From contig CAJJBP010000017.1 in NCBI GenBank assembly GCA_905182425.1, forward strand, positions 1 through 64,000: a DNA stretch of 64,000 nucleotides. The letters run 5' to 3'. The position numbers and the translations under genes were made by a program. This document shows, in pieces, positions 39,528 to 49,438 of the stretch. Source of the DNA: an uncultured Planktomarina sp. (GTDB lineage Bacteria; Pseudomonadota; Alphaproteobacteria; Rhodobacterales; Rhodobacteraceae). Positions within the stretch are counted from its first letter, which is position 1, and each line of letters starts with the position of its first letter. The notes under the pieces are model-generated. The model saw only the letters and a program-made list of their open reading frames with translations. It had not been told where the DNA came from and made no database searches.

Positions 39528-41114
39528 TTAATGCCTAAAATGCCTCATACCTGTAAACACCATTGCTAACCCAGCCGCATCCGCTGCTGCAATTACTTCC
39601 TCATCACGCATTGAGCCACCAGGTTGGATCAACGCTGTAGCCCCAGCTTCTGCGGCTGTGATAAGGCCGTCAGCAAAAGGAAAAAAGGCGTCAGACGCAA
39701 CAACCGAACCTTGTGTAAGTGGCGCAGAAAGACCAAGAAACTCAGCCATATCAATGGCCTTGCGCGCGGCAATGCGCGTGCTGTCAACCCGGCTCATTTG
39801 GCCCGCACCAATCCCAACAGTCGCACTATCTTTCACATAAACAATGGCATTTGATTTAACATGTTTTGCAACCTTCCAAGCAAACAGCATGTCAGTCAGT
39901 TCTTGAGCCGTTGGAGCACGTTTGGTGACTACTTTCAGCTCGTCTGGCAAAATCTGCCGCACATCTTTATCTTGAACAAGGTATCCGCCAGAAACCTGAC
40001 GAATAGTTTGGTAGGGTGTATTCACATCTGGAAACGCACCCATAGTTAAAAGCCTAAGGTTTTTTTTCTGCGAAAAGATTGCACGCGCATCTTCATCAGC
40101 ATCTGGGGCTATCACAACTTCTGTAAATATTTTACAAATTTCTTCTGCAGTTGAACCATCCAGGGTTTGGTTTAATGCAACGATACCACCAAATGCACTA
40201 GTTTGATCACATTGGAATGCGGCTTCATAAGCCCCCTTCAAAGTCGCACCGTGGCTCACACCGCAGGGGTTCGCATGTTTAATAATTGCGCATGCTGGAC
40301 CTTTTTCTGGATGAAATTCTGCGATAAGTTCGACAGCTGCATCCGTGTCATTGATGTTATTATAAGAAAGCTCTTTTCCTTGGTGTTGAACTGCAGTCGC
40401 AACTCCAGGTCGGTTTTGACCATCCGTATAGAACGCTGCAGATTGATGGGGGTTTTCGCCGTAGCGCAGCTTTTGAGCCAATTTTCCAGCAACGGCTTTG
40501 CGGCGTGGGGTCACGCCTAAAGTTTTTCCCATCCAATTTGAAACCGCTACATCGTAAGCAGCCGTTCTCGAATAGGCCGTTAGTGCCAGTTTCTGACGAA
40601 ATGCGTAATTGGTACACCCTTCGTTTTCGTCTAACTCAGTCAAAAGCGCTTTGTAATCCTGTGGATCTGTCACAACTGAAACAAATCCATGATTTTTTGC
40701 AGCAGCTCGGATCATGGCAGGGCCGCCGATGTCAATGTTTTCAATGGCAGTTACATAATCTGCTCCGTTCGCTATGGTCTGCTCAAACGGATAAAGGTTG
40801 ACGACCAAAAGATCGATTTCAACAATACCGTAATCCTGCATTGCGTTCACATGATCAGGATTGTCACGAAGCGCCAAAAGCCCTCCATGGATATTTGGGT
40901 GTAATGTTTTCACTCTGCCATCCATCATTTCTGGAAAGCCAGTAACTGACGCAACATCAGTCACTTCAAGCCCTACATCGCGCATCGCTTTGGCAGACCC
41001 ACCAGTCGACAAAAGCTTTACATCACGCACAGCCAGCGCTTGTGCCAGATCCAGCAAACCAGATTTATCAGATACAGATATCAAAGCACGTTTGAGAGGG
41101 GCAAGGCCAGTCAT
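39528..41114 (-). CDS. purH: Bifunctional AICAR formyltransferase / IMP cyclohydrolase
   Basis: The 528-residue enzyme catalyses the last two steps of IMP synthesis. The N-terminal MGS-like cyclohydrolase domain shows [26 protein letters not shown] and [16 protein letters not shown]. The C-terminal formyltransferase domain includes the catalytic KHANPCGV (about 266) and [10 protein letters not shown] near the end. AGGA lies about 8 bases before the ATG. A 248-base gap upstream, separating it from rsmB, presumably holds the promoter. Intact. Confidence 0.98.
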   Translation of the reverse strand: MTGLAPLKRALISVSDKSGLLDLAQALAVRDVKLLSTGGSAKAMRDVGLEVTDVASVTGFPEMMDGRVKTLHPNIHGGLLALRDNPDHVNAMQDYGIVEIDLLVVNLYPFEQTIANGADYVTAIENIDIGGPAMIRAAAKNHGFVSVVTDPQDYKALLTELDENEGCTNYAFRQKLALTAYSRTAAYDVAVSNWMGKTLGVTPRRKAVAGKLAQKLRYGENPHQSAAFYTDGQNRPGVATAVQHQGKELSYNNINDTDAAVELIAEFHPEKGPACAIIKHANPCGVSHGATLKGAYEAAFQCDQTSAFGGIVALNQTLDGSTAEEICKIFTEVVIAPDADEDARAIFSQKKNLRLLTMGAFPDVNTPYQTIRQVSGGYLVQDKDVRQILPDELKVVTKRAPTAQELTDMLFAWKVAKHVKSNAIVYVKDSATVGIGAGQMSRVDSTRIAARKAIDMAEFLGLSAPLTQGSVVASDAFFPFADGLITAAEAGATALIQPGGSMRDEEVIAAADAAGLAMVFTGMRHFRH

Positions 41115-41362
41115 GAGGTATCCTAAAAATGTGCCGCATCAAGCTGTCCGGCCTTCTTGATATGCTTTTGAAGCTTTTCTTGTGCTTTGGCTAGTGACTA
41201 ACGAACGCCAATGTTTTTTGTGTGGACAGCCAAATAATATAGTTTTTCAATTTACCGTAGATCGCGTTTATTCTCGTCTCACCTGGAGAATTTCTATAAT
41301 CTCCAAAATGTGATGGTTTTTGCAAATAAAATTTTGTCCACGACGCTTATCCCCCATATGAT

Positions 41363-42697
41363 TTATCCCGCACGATTAAATCGGATTATATAAAAACCAT
41401 CCATGCCACCATGCTCTGCCCAATAATCCGGCCTTAAGCGATATCCACCCTCTTCAGTGGCCCACTCGACCTCCATTCCTTGAGGGACAGAAGTATCAAC
41501 GCTAAAATCTTTGTGACGAAGAAGAAAGTTCTCAGCTTGGACTTCACCCTCATCCGGGATCAAAGAGCAGGTGCAAAATACTAATCGCCCTCCCGGTTTC
41601 ACACGTTGGGAGGCCGCATTAAGCATTTTTGACTGTAAGTCTATCAGTTCAAATATGCCCGTTCCATCTTTGGCAAACGGTAAATCTGGATGACGTCGGA
41701 TCGTGCCAGTTGCAGAGCATGGCGCATCCAACAAAACCGCGTCAAACTTACGGACGTCATCCCATTCTAAAATATTGGCAATAATTGTTTCTGCATGTAA
41801 GTCAGTACGCACCAAATTCTCTGTAACCCTCTCCATACGGTGCTTTGAGATGTCCAAAGCTGTGACCTGTCCACCAGCATTGGCCAACTGCATCGTTTTT
41901 CCACCTGGCGCTGCACAAACATCTAGGACGGTCTCACCTTCTTTAACTGCCAGCCAAGCGCCCGGCCATGTGGCTGCCGCATCTTGAACCCACCATTGGC
42001 CAGTAGCAAAACCATCAAGTTTCGTAATCTGACCCATTTCTGCAAGACGTACAGATCCATTGGGTAGAATGGTGCCTCCCAATAATTTTGCCCATTTTTC
42101 AGCGTTTGACACAACGCTAAGATCAACTGGAGCACCACGCATATGGGCTGTTTCCATGGCCATTATCGGACCATTTCCGTAGGCTTCCTTCAAAGGGTTC
42201 CGCAACCATTTAGGCATCATTTGGACGGGTGATTTATCCCATTTTCCTGAAATATCAGCTACAGCTTTTCGCAACACTGCGTTGATCAGACCCTTGAAGC
42301 CACGGGTCTGCCCATTGGCCGCACAAATCGATACAAGGTCATTCACCACAGCATGCGCTGGAGCGTCAAGCGCCACAATCTCAACCACACCAAGACGTAG
42401 AATATTTAAAACCTCAACGGCAGGTAGTTTTGACAGATGTGAGCGTAAGGCACGATCAGCCCGACCGACGTGCCGCAAAGTGTGTGTTGCCAACCTCTGC
42501 GCACGCGCGCGTTCTTCTGAGGGCAAATTTCGAAAATCTTCGGTCTGAATCATTTCAGACAATTGCTTTTGCTCAGTCATAACACCATTTAAAATGCCTA
42601 TCGCGGCCAAGCGGGCCACGTTCAAAACTGGACGTTTAACGCTCTTCCCTGCAAGTGAGGTTCCGGGTTGGCTAAAGTTTTTTGGAGGGCTGGGCAT
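41363..42697 (-). CDS. rsmB: 16S rRNA m5C967 methyltransferase, RsmB family
   Basis: The 444-residue protein has an N-terminal NusB-like RNA-binding domain (about 15-150) and a C-terminal SAM-dependent methyltransferase. This shows VLDVCAAPGGKTMQLA (about 260), DAPCSATGTIRRHPDL (about 330) and the catalytic cysteine in FCTCSLIPDEGE (about 385). The frame stays open about 69 codons further upstream, but ATG 42697 has AAGGAT close upstream and gives a normal-length protein. The extra upstream frame overlaps a small divergent gene (42741). Confidence 0.93.
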   Translation of the reverse strand: MPSPPKNFSQPGTSLAGKSVKRPVLNVARLAAIGILNGVMTEQKQLSEMIQTEDFRNLPSEERARAQRLATHTLRHVGRADRALRSHLSKLPAVEVLNILRLGVVEIVALDAPAHAVVNDLVSICAANGQTRGFKGLINAVLRKAVADISGKWDKSPVQMMPKWLRNPLKEAYGNGPIMAMETAHMRGAPVDLSVVSNAEKWAKLLGGTILPNGSVRLAEMGQITKLDGFATGQWWVQDAAATWPGAWLAVKEGETVLDVCAAPGGKTMQLANAGGQVTALDISKHRMERVTENLVRTDLHAETIIANILEWDDVRKFDAVLLDAPCSATGTIRRHPDLPFAKDGTGIFELIDLQSKMLNAASQRVKPGGRLVFCTCSLIPDEGEVQAENFLLRHKDFSVDTSVPQGMEVEWATEEGGYRLRPDYWAEHGGMDGFYIIRFNRAG

Positions 42698-42740
42698 ATA
42701 ATATCCTTGAGATCTAATAAAAGCGGCATATATCAACCTT

Positions 42741-42920
42741 ATGTCAGAAAACAAGAAAACCTTATTAAAAGCTGCAGCAGAACGTGCTTTAGCCGAAGCG
42801 CAAGAACGCAAAAATGGTTCCTCACCAAACAAACTTCCGATTGAGCTAGGCGGAAGGGATGGTCCAGAGCCCGTTCGTTTTGGTGACTGGGAACGCAAGG
42901 GCATAGCAGTTGATTTCTAG
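42741..42920 (+). CDS. DUF1674 / SDHAF4-family small protein (succinate dehydrogenase assembly factor 4-like)
   Basis: A 59-residue protein read directly from the sequence: MSENKKTLLKAAAERALAEA at the start and the C-terminal motif GGRDGPEPVRFGDWERKG, which is the conserved DUF1674/SDHAF4 signature (GPEPTRYGDWE-like). In mitochondria SDHAF4 binds flavinylated SdhA and helps its assembly; the bacterial members are presumed to do the same. It starts 43 bases from the divergent rsmB start and is usually found beside it in this group. The upstream AACCTT gives no clear ribosome site. Confidence 0.87.
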   Translation: MSENKKTLLKAAAERALAEAQERKNGSSPNKLPIELGGRDGPEPVRFGDWERKGIAVDF

Positions 42921-42938
42921 AAAAACTGAGTAAAAAGC

Positions 42939-43301
42939 TTATTTCAATGTAAATTGGGCATTTGCCCCGAGACCTCTGTCACTGGTGAAGCGTATTTTAT
43001 TTCCCACCATCGAAACTGATTGGCAATTATAACCAATATCACGATCGCCCCAGACCATATTTCGACAAAAATAATTATCTTCCCAAGCCCAATTTCCGCT
43101 GACATCTCTCCCTAGCGCGCTTCCTTGAATGGTGCCATCTGAAGAAATTTGCAGGCGGATCCCAAACAGCCAAAGCTCAAGAGATTTATTTTCAACAACT
43201 GCAAGAAATTCACTTCTATCAATAATAATTTTCTCAGATTGAGCCTGCGCACAAGATGCTGTTATAATTAAAAGAAGAGTAAATAATGTGCGCATGGTCA
43301 T
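42939..43301 (-). CDS. Small secreted protein of unknown function
   Basis: The 120-residue protein (118 if Met3 at 43295 is used) has a clear signal peptide (MRTLFTLLLIITASCAQAQ, cleavage after AQA). The mature domain of about 98 residues has paired cysteines (DNYFCRNMVWGDRDIGYNCQ) and aromatic-rich beta-like segments (GNWAWEDNYF). I do not recognise a specific family with certainty. It would be periplasmic or secreted with one disulfide. It is convergent with the SDHAF4-like gene and lies 47 bases downstream of dapB on the same strand. Confidence 0.7.
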   Translation of the reverse strand: MTMRTLFTLLLIITASCAQAQSEKIIIDRSEFLAVVENKSLELWLFGIRLQISSDGTIQGSALGRDVSGNWAWEDNYFCRNMVWGDRDIGYNCQSVSMVGNKIRFTSDRGLGANAQFTLK

Positions 43302-43347
43302 TCTTTATTTTCGACTACGTTTTTTACGCATCTTGGAAAGATTTGGA

Positions 43348-44157
43348 TCACAATCCCAGAACATCCATCATAGTGTAGTGACCGGGCATTTTATCTTGTC
43401 CCCAGAGGGCAGCCTTCATTGCACCACGCACAAAAATACCCCTATCCGTTGCCATATGGCGCAGAACAATGCGCTCCCCCGATGACGCAAATAACACATC
43501 ATGCTCACCTACAATGTCACCGCCGCGAATTGCAGAAAACCCAATGTCACCACGTTTTCGCCCGCTTGCAATACCGTCACGTCCACTATCACGAACATCA
43601 GAAAGGGTGACATTCCGACCTAACGCTGCTGCCTCACCCAACATTAAAGCCGTGCCTGAAGGGGCGTCAACTTTATGATTATGATGAGTTTCAATAATCT
43701 CAATATCAAAATCTTCATCTAATGCCGCTGCAACTTTTTCAGTTAGCTTTGTTAGTAAATTAACACCCAAAGACATGTTACCAGCACGCACAATCACCGC
43801 GTGGCGGCTTGCAGGCTCAAGCTGGGAAATTTCGCTATCTGTCATGCCAGTCGTGCCAATCACATGGACTGCACGTGCCTGGGCTGCTAAAGCCGCAAAT
43901 TCAAGTGTCGCTTTTGGGGCTGTGAAATCAATTACAGCTTGCGAAACCGCAAAAGCCTCCAAAGCATCATCAGTGACACTAACCCCGATTGGCTGCCCGC
44001 CCAGTGCTTCACCCACATCTTGGCCAATCCATGGATGGCCAGCGATCTCAACTGCGCCAACGAGCCTCGCGCGGTCACTTTCCATTACCGCTTTAAGCAA
44101 CGCTTGACCCATACGCCCTGAGGCCCCGGTGATAGTAATTCCTGGGTTTTCAGCCAT
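43348..44157 (-). CDS. dapB: 4-hydroxy-tetrahydrodipicolinate reductase
   Basis: The 269-residue enzyme performs the second committed step of diaminopimelate/lysine synthesis. [16 protein letters not shown] binds NAD(P)H, and [18 protein letters not shown] carries the catalytic His and Lys (about 150-167). The frame extends 16 codons upstream, but ATG 44157 has GGAGAA immediately upstream and gives the standard [11 protein letters not shown] start. It is divergent from rbfA. Confidence 0.97.
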   Translation of the reverse strand: MAENPGITITGASGRMGQALLKAVMESDRARLVGAVEIAGHPWIGQDVGEALGGQPIGVSVTDDALEAFAVSQAVIDFTAPKATLEFAALAAQARAVHVIGTTGMTDSEISQLEPASRHAVIVRAGNMSLGVNLLTKLTEKVAAALDEDFDIEIIETHHNHKVDAPSGTALMLGEAAALGRNVTLSDVRDSGRDGIASGRKRGDIGFSAIRGGDIVGEHDVLFASSGERIVLRHMATDRGIFVRGAMKAALWGQDKMPGHYTMMDVLGL

Positions 44158-44235
44158 GATGTTCTCCTCTGCAGTGTATTTGACGTAAAGTTTTGCTACT
44201 TGCAAACCTATTGAGACAAAGTCTATGTCGCAGCT

Positions 44236-44631
44236 ATGGCTAAAAAGAGATCAAATCTAAATGGCGCCCCTTCGCAGAGGCAGCTTAAAGTCGGCGAAGT
44301 TATTCGTAGGACACTATCCGAAGTCCTGGCACGCGGCCAAGTTCACGATCCAGAATTGAACCGTATTTCAATCACAGTATCTGAAGTAAGAACCTCCCCT
44401 GACCTCCAGATTGCAACCGTGTTCGTGATGCCTTTGGGCGGCACTCAATACGCAGAGACCATCGAAGCTTTGGCGCGCAACAAAGGTCAGTTGCGGCATT
44501 TCGTAGGCACCAAAGCTGGACTGAAGTTCGCACCTGACTTGCGCTTTCGTATCGACGATACATTTGATCGTATGGAAAGCACACGAATTTTGTTTGAACG
44601 CGACGAAGTAAAACGCGATTTGGATGATTAG
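44236..44631 (+). CDS. rbfA: 30S ribosome-binding factor RbfA
   Basis: The 131-residue protein matches RbfA in length. Conserved segments are [17 protein letters not shown] (about 14-30), [21 protein letters not shown] (about 45-65) and [19 protein letters not shown] (about 96-114), a KH-like fold. It binds the 30S subunit during late 16S maturation. It is followed by truB in the common rbfA-truB-rpsO-pnp order. Confidence 0.96.
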   Translation: MAKKRSNLNGAPSQRQLKVGEVIRRTLSEVLARGQVHDPELNRISITVSEVRTSPDLQIATVFVMPLGGTQYAETIEALARNKGQLRHFVGTKAGLKFAPDLRFRIDDTFDRMESTRILFERDEVKRDLDD

Positions 44632-44723
44632 TGCCAAACATCGCAACGAAACTGAGAACAGGGTAAAGATTGACCCCCACGCTTCTCCAGGTTAGGGCAC
44701 CAGCTGCAATAAGTGAGGGTATT

Positions 44724-45644
44724 ATGGGACGTACACGCAAAGGTCGCGATATTTCCGGTTGGTTGATCGTTGATAAACCCGCAGGCCTTACCAGCTCTGC
44801 TGTTGTCAACAAAGTGCGCTGGGCGTTTGATGCCAAAAAAGCGGGACACGCAGGAACCCTTGACCCAGAAGCCACTGGTTTGCTAGCCATTGCGTTCGGT
44901 GAAGCCACAAAAACAATTCCCTATATCACAGATGCCACCAAGTGTTACGAATTCACCATCAATTTTGGCTCCTCCACTAATACAGATGATGCCGAAGGAG
45001 AGGTCATTAAATCCTCTAAATTGCGCCCTTCTGACGCTGAAATTGTTGAAGGTTTGCAAAAATTTTTAGGTGATATCACGCAAGTACCCCCACAATTTTC
45101 AGCTGTGAAAATTGATGGGCAAAGAGCCTATAAATTGGCGCGTGCCGGCGAAGACGTCAAAATTGCCGCTCGGCATTTATTTGTCGAGGAACTGATCTTG
45201 GTAGATCGTCCATCAAAAGATACTGCCGTCCTGGAAATGACCTGCGGTAAGGGTGGCTATGTCCGATCAATTGCACGAGACTTAGGCGAAGTTTTGGGTT
45301 GTTACGGACATGTGGCAAAATTGCGTCGCCTATGGTCTGGTCCTTTTGATCTGGAATACGCCGTTTCACTTGACCAAGTTGAATCTTTTGCCAAAACCTC
45401 AAAAATAGATCAGTTTCTTCGTCCCCTAGAGGAGGGTCTCACTGATCTACCCCACGGCACAACAAATGCCGAGGGTGCCGCAAAACTGCGTAATGGAAAT
45501 CCTGCAGTTTGCTATATAAAAGCAGAGTATGGCGACGAAATTTGGGTAAGCTACGACGGCAAAGCCCAAGCTGTTGGTCGCTTCAAATCTGGAGAAATCC
45601 ACCCAGCTCGCGTGTTCCTACAAACCTCAGAACAATACGACTGA
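44724..45644 (+). CDS. truB: tRNA pseudouridine-55 synthase
   Basis: The 306-residue protein converts U55 of tRNA to pseudouridine. [15 protein letters not shown] (about 10-24) and the catalytic motif [13 protein letters not shown] (about 38-50) are clear, and the later [13 protein letters not shown] segment (about 178-190) is typical. The start at 44724 (MGRTRKGRD) has GAGGG about 7 bases upstream; an open extension to 44670 is less likely. A potential nested stem-loop lies between this gene and the DUF1643 gene. Confidence 0.97.
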   Translation: MGRTRKGRDISGWLIVDKPAGLTSSAVVNKVRWAFDAKKAGHAGTLDPEATGLLAIAFGEATKTIPYITDATKCYEFTINFGSSTNTDDAEGEVIKSSKLRPSDAEIVEGLQKFLGDITQVPPQFSAVKIDGQRAYKLARAGEDVKIAARHLFVEELILVDRPSKDTAVLEMTCGKGGYVRSIARDLGEVLGCYGHVAKLRRLWSGPFDLEYAVSLDQVESFAKTSKIDQFLRPLEEGLTDLPHGTTNAEGAAKLRNGNPAVCYIKAEYGDEIWVSYDGKAQAVGRFKSGEIHPARVFLQTSEQYD

Positions 45645-45658
45645 CTGTTTATGCCGAC

Positions 45659-45720
45659 ACCTGGTTACTCTCTTGAACTTGTTGCCAAGTTCCCCCAGCA
45701 TGGGTGAATGATTACCAGGT
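45659..45720 (+). promoter_or_regulatory. Nested stem-loops at the DUF1643 start codon
   Basis: An inner perfect stem GAACTTG (45675-45681) / CAAGTTC (45686-45692) with a 4-base loop sits inside outer arms ACCTGGT (45659-45665) and ACCAGGT (45714-45720). The outer right arm lies just inside the coding start (ATG at 45708), so folding could hide the start site. Function is inferred only. Confidence 0.35.
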
Positions 45721-46214
45721 CCCATACAAAAGGTGACGCGCCTAGTATTGCAGTTTTTTCAGAGTGCGAGCGGTATCGATATGCGCTCACTAGGGTCTGG
45801 GGTCCAAAAGGCTTGAAGGTAAACTTTGTGATGCTAAACCCATCTACCGCCACGGAGGTTCAAAATGATCCGACAGTTGAGCGATGTGAAAGACGAGCGC
45901 GCACTTTAGGATTCGGTGGATTTCGTGTGACTAATATTTTTGCTTGGCGCGACACGGATCCAAAAAAGATGCGAGCCGCAAGAGACCCCATTGGGCCTGA
46001 AAATGACACAGCTATTTCAGACGCCTGCAATTGGGCAGATCAGATTATTGCAGCTTGGGGTACTCATGGAGCTTATCTAGACCGTGGAGTACAGGTAGCA
46101 GAAATTATTCGACGCTCTAGAAAACCTGTTTTTCATCTAGGGTTATCCAAAGAGGGCCACCCAAAACATCCACTATATATTGCCTACAGCCAACAACCGC
46201 AGATGTGGAAATGA
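45708..46214 (+). CDS. DUF1643 domain-containing protein
   Basis: The 168-residue protein has the DUF1643 core: RYRYALTRVWGPKGLKVNFVMLNPSTA (motif spanning residues 22-48), DPTVERCERRARTLGFGGFRVTNIFAWRDTDP (about 54-85) and the C-terminal GHPKHPLYI. The family is widespread, often near mobile elements or defence genes, and has no established activity; the fold is proposed to be nuclease- or glycosidase-like without proof. Only a weak GGTG ribosome site precedes the ATG, which fits the structured leader. It lies between truB and an eroded island. Confidence 0.85.
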   Translation: MITRSHTKGDAPSIAVFSECERYRYALTRVWGPKGLKVNFVMLNPSTATEVQNDPTVERCERRARTLGFGGFRVTNIFAWRDTDPKKMRAARDPIGPENDTAISDACNWADQIIAAWGTHGAYLDRGVQVAEIIRRSRKPVFHLGLSKEGHPKHPLYIAYSQQPQMWK

Positions 46215-46254
46215 TTTCTAGTTTTAAAAAGTCAGTCCTACATTGCTATGGTGT

Positions 46255-46518
46255 TTACATCGCATTTTTATAAGGCTGGAAAAGGCAAGACACGGCTAAT
46301 ACTTCACGGATATCCATAAAATCATATAAGCTTTGAGAAAATTGCGCCTGTTTTTGCAATGCCTTCGTGCAATTCATCCACCCCAAAGCTGCGCAATTTA
46401 TCCGCGATGTGAGCTGAGGTTTTATGCAGATCAAAGCCAAGTTCAGGGATAGAGTGGAGGTGATGACGCCATTCAAGCATGTCGGGGCAAGATCCGCGAT
46501 GCGGTTCAAAATTGGCAT
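46255..46518 (-). pseudogene. M20 amidohydrolase (hippurate-hydrolase-like) remnant
   Basis: The first residues MPILNRIADLAP are followed, after a one-base frame change at a run of C, by DMLEWRHHLHSIPELGFDL and KLRSFGVDELHEGIAKTG. This is the conserved N-terminus of M20 aminoacylase/hippurate hydrolases. The match stops after about 65 residues at a TGA (46322). The last part of the first frame, YDFMDIREVLAVSC, resembles the family C-terminus (YDFNDE-type), which would imply an internal deletion of roughly 300 residues. That second point is tentative. The gene is non-functional. Confidence 0.7.
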
Positions 46519-46541
46519 TTTGTCTCTTAAGCTTTGGAAAA

Positions 46542-47309
46542 TTAGCGTTGTGCGGTGCGGCGTTGTTGTTCGCTGAGGCCGAGTTTCACAGCGTAGATAT
46601 CGCGCGCGGCAACAAGGCGTGGGTCGTAGGGTTCCATGCCAAGAGTTCGAATAAATTCTATGCGTGAAAGTTTATCGCGGTGGTCTGGCGTAATCTCGGT
46701 TCCCATGGCGCGATCAATAATGTGGCCGCCGTAGGACACGTGGAACATTTTTGAAAAATCCTTGAAGTGGTGCATGTTATGGCTGCGGGTGACGGCGACT
46801 TCAGCTGCGAATTTGCGAATATTGAGGTGGGCCGTCATGTGATACCACTCGTACCCCAGAAACGTCATGACGTGGCCAACGAACACAAAGGCGACGGCCA
46901 TTGGAAGTGCATCTGAAAACCCGAGGGTTGCAAAGATGGCCCAGTAGATCAGAAAGCCGCCGATAAGAACGGGCAACATGAACCAGATCGGCACAAAGAA
47001 CAGTTTAGGGTTGGTCGGGAAATCGTGGTGGCCATAGTGGCAAAGGTACAGCAGGTTAAACGCGGTTTGATTTTGTGGTGGGGGTAGGTGAAAGATGAAG
47101 CGATGGATATTGTATTCTGTCAACATCTGGCCACCGATGCCTGCAATGATCAGAACCGTTAGCAGTATCGTCCAATGGGGGGTGATGAATGCGATGGCGG
47201 CGATCAAAACCCCTGTCATGATCCAGATCGAGGCATGGCTATACAGCAGTGCAAATCGAGTGACGATTGCACGTCTCGTTGTATCTAGTGTTGTTGTGTC
47301 GGGTATCAT
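46542..47309 (-). CDS. Fatty acid hydroxylase / sterol desaturase superfamily membrane protein
   Basis: The 255-residue protein has about four to five hydrophobic helices and the superfamily's clustered histidines: HRFIFH (HxxxH), CHYGHH (HxxHH), EWYHMTAH and SHNMHHF, which would bind a di-iron centre. Members hydroxylate or desaturate lipids, sterols or carotenoids; the substrate here is unknown. The frame is open 43 codons upstream, but MIPDTTTLD at 47309 gives the natural protein. By eye it is slightly more GC-rich than its neighbours. It is intact although flanked by remnants of an M20 amidohydrolase and an alpha/beta hydrolase. Confidence 0.85.
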   Translation of the reverse strand: MIPDTTTLDTTRRAIVTRFALLYSHASIWIMTGVLIAAIAFITPHWTILLTVLIIAGIGGQMLTEYNIHRFIFHLPPPQNQTAFNLLYLCHYGHHDFPTNPKLFFVPIWFMLPVLIGGFLIYWAIFATLGFSDALPMAVAFVFVGHVMTFLGYEWYHMTAHLNIRKFAAEVAVTRSHNMHHFKDFSKMFHVSYGGHIIDRAMGTEITPDHRDKLSRIEFIRTLGMEPYDPRLVAARDIYAVKLGLSEQQRRTAQR

Positions 47310-47410
47310 GCCCGCAAATGTAAAGCAAAATGCGCAGAATTGGAAAGAGTTGACTTGACGTTTGAGTTGGACGCAGTGGCGGTTGGCCGTATGGATACTG
47401 GTGGCAGCCT

Positions 47411-47854
47411 TATCACTGGACCTTCTTAGCGCAACCATACCCGATGCCAGAACACATGAGTGGGCCTAGTTCAGACAGCTATATTGAATGGACGTTAGAA
47501 CAATGGACACTGAATAAAACTCTGAATGTATTTACGAATGAGGCTTTAGAAAGCTACCGAAATTAAGCCGGCGATCCAGCTCGTCTTCGCGCAATGTGTT
47601 CTGACTACCGTGCTGGAGCAACTACAGATCGTCGAATCGACCTCGAGGATCAATCAAAATCCAGAAAAATTTCCTCACCTACCAAAGCCCTGTATGTAGC
47701 TCATGGTTTTCCCGCTGAAAACGGCAACGTCGTATCGCTCTGGCAGAGTTGGTCAAGCGACTTAGACGTATCAGTTTGTGAATCTGGCCATTTCGTAATG
47801 GAGGAAAACCCACAAGCTGTTCTAGATACTTTTCTACCATTTTTTGCCAACTAG
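47411..47854 (+). pseudogene. Alpha/beta hydrolase (haloacetate-dehalogenase-like) C-terminal remnant
   Basis: Beginning YHWTFLAQPYPMPEHM, continuing EWTLEQWTLNKTLNVF and ESYRN, then after an in-frame TAA and frame change AMCSDYRAGATTD, and ending VSVCESGHFVMEENPQAVL with the catalytic His. This is the C-terminal half of the fluoroacetate/haloacetate dehalogenase-like branch of alpha/beta hydrolases. The N-terminal half with the nucleophile is missing; a few residues before YHW may belong to it in another frame. It cannot be active. Confidence 0.75.
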
Positions 47855-48046
47855 TTTTAAAATAGAGAGTTTTTGAATTATCGGCATAAGGCATGTTCGC
47901 TTAATTGAATGAAAAACACACTTTTCTTTTTATAAAAACATGATTAAGGAGACACACATCACAGATTCTGTACGCTATCTCCACGGGCCTAGCTGGACGA
48001 CATCCCGGCATGCGCCATAACCCTTAACTTTTTAAAGGAGTCCCCG

Positions 48047-48316
48047 ATGTCGATTACGCCAGAAGAAAAAGTACGCATTATGAAAGAGTTTGCAACCAAA
48101 GAGGGTGATACAGGTTCCCCTGAAGTTCAGGTTGCTGTACTATCATCTCGCATCGCGACTTTGACAGAGCACTTTAAAACTCATAAAAAAGATAACCACG
48201 GCAGACGTGGTCTATTAAAAATGGTCGCAACTCGTCGCAAATTGCTGGATTACGCACGCGGCAAAGACGAGGCTCGTTACCAGGACCTTATTAAACGGTT
48301 AGGCCTACGCCGCTAA
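48047..48316 (+). CDS. rpsO: 30S ribosomal protein S15
   Basis: The 89-residue protein is full-length S15, with [23 protein letters not shown] and [20 protein letters not shown], the 16S/18S-binding helices. It binds the central domain of 16S rRNA early in 30S assembly. AAAGGAG lies about 7 bases before the ATG. It is normally between truB and pnp; here pseudogenes intervene on both sides, so it needs its own promoter, probably in the 190 bases upstream. Confidence 0.98.
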   Translation: MSITPEEKVRIMKEFATKEGDTGSPEVQVAVLSSRIATLTEHFKTHKKDNHGRRGLLKMVATRRKLLDYARGKDEARYQDLIKRLGLRR

Positions 48317-48342
48317 AGACGTTGGAATTTACAGCTTACAAG

Positions 48343-48371
48343 GCCGCATCTGTCTGGATGCGGCTTTTTTT
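48343..48371 (+). terminator. Rho-independent terminator of rpsO
   Basis: gccgcatc (48343-48350) pairs with gatgcggc (48357-48364) across a short loop, followed by seven T. Confidence 0.92.
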
Positions 48372-48429
48372 ATGGATGCCTTTCAAATAAGGCACTCAAC
48401 AATCCTGATTAATTATATGAAAGCGAATA

Positions 48430-49289
48430 ATGAACTTTCGCAAACCCACTCATGCATTTGCCTCTACTGCTGTTTTAATATCAGCCGCTATTTGGGGATT
48501 ATATTGGGTGCCTTTGTGCTAAATTGAGAGTGTTGGCGTTGCTGAAGCCCAGACAGTAGTTCTTATAAGAACTGCCCACTGCTGCCATAATTTCCATCGC
48601 ATTTTTTGCACAATTTAGAATACACAGACCACATCTTACATGAGCCCTCGCCATTGGTATATTGATGGGTTTTACCGTCGCCTTTTTTACAATGGGGTTA
48701 GTTTATTCCTCTGTTATAAGGGTTACGTTGCTATTTTACCTAACACCCATTTGGTCGACCCTAATTGGGATGTACTGGCTTAACGAGCCAACAACCAAAA
48801 GCCACTGATTAGCAATATGCATAGGCCTTTTGGGTCTCACACTTTTAATCTCACAAGGTGGTGGACAAATTCCTTTAAATATTGGTGATTTTTACGGCTT
48901 TACTGCTGGCATCACTTTTGCTGTTGGTGGCTCAATGGCAAAACTGCTACGACACAGTTCCAATAAGCAGCCTACTGTTTTTTCAATTACTCTTTGCGGC
49001 ACTTGCTGCTTTGTTTTTGGACTTAATCTCAGGCCAATCGCCCACACCCAGTTTAAGCTTGTTGGTTGAAGTTGTTCCGATTTCAATCGCCATATATCTT
49101 TTGATCATTTTGCCTTGCATGCTAATTATCTTTTGGGCGCAAAAATTTTTATACCCCGGCAGGGTTGGACTATTAATGATGAGTGAAGTCATGGTTGCGA
49201 CACTCACCGCAAGCCTCTTTTTGCCAAATGAGGTAACGGGGTTTATCGAATGGCTTGGCGCTGTATTTATTATTGAGCGTGTTTCGTAG
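48430..49289 (+). pseudogene. DMT (EamA-type) transporter pseudogene
   Basis: The reading MNFRKPTHAFASTAVLISAA, then GLYWVPL followed by a stop, is a typical DMT-superfamily start. Later segments in changing frames give the rest of the ten-helix exporter: ALAIGILMGFTVAFFTMGLV, FYLTPIWSTLIGMYWLNEP, ICIGLLGLTLLISQGGG, GFTAGITFAVGGSMAKLL and SEVMVATLTASLFLPNE. At least three stop codons and several frame changes are present, so this is a true or heavily damaged pseudogene. It separates rpsO from pnp. Confidence 0.8.
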
Positions 49290-49418
49290 AAATTCTAGCA
49301 AGCCCCTCCCCCGACTAAGAGCCACACCACATTCTGGACCCTCGCCATTTTGACACAAATCCAGCCTCCCCCTTTCCACGGACGCCAAGTTACTGTAGAC
49401 GCACGATATCTGAAACGT

Positions 49419-49438
49419 GGCGCCCAGACTCCGGCGCC
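49419..49438 (+). promoter_or_regulatory. Hairpin in the pnp leader
   Basis: ggcgcc at 49419-49424 can pair with ggcgcc at 49433-49438 over an 8-base loop, about 75 bases before the pnp start. In E. coli a leader stem cut by RNase III drives pnp autocontrol; the same role here is only inference. Confidence 0.3.

Noticed and set aside
42698-42904. N-terminal 69-codon extension of rsmB
   Set aside because: It overlaps the divergent SDHAF4-like gene on the other strand and has no family similarity; the ATG at 42697 has a ribosome site.
44372-44908. 178-codon minus-strand frame opposite rbfA and truB
   Set aside because: Antisense to two conserved genes; no motif.
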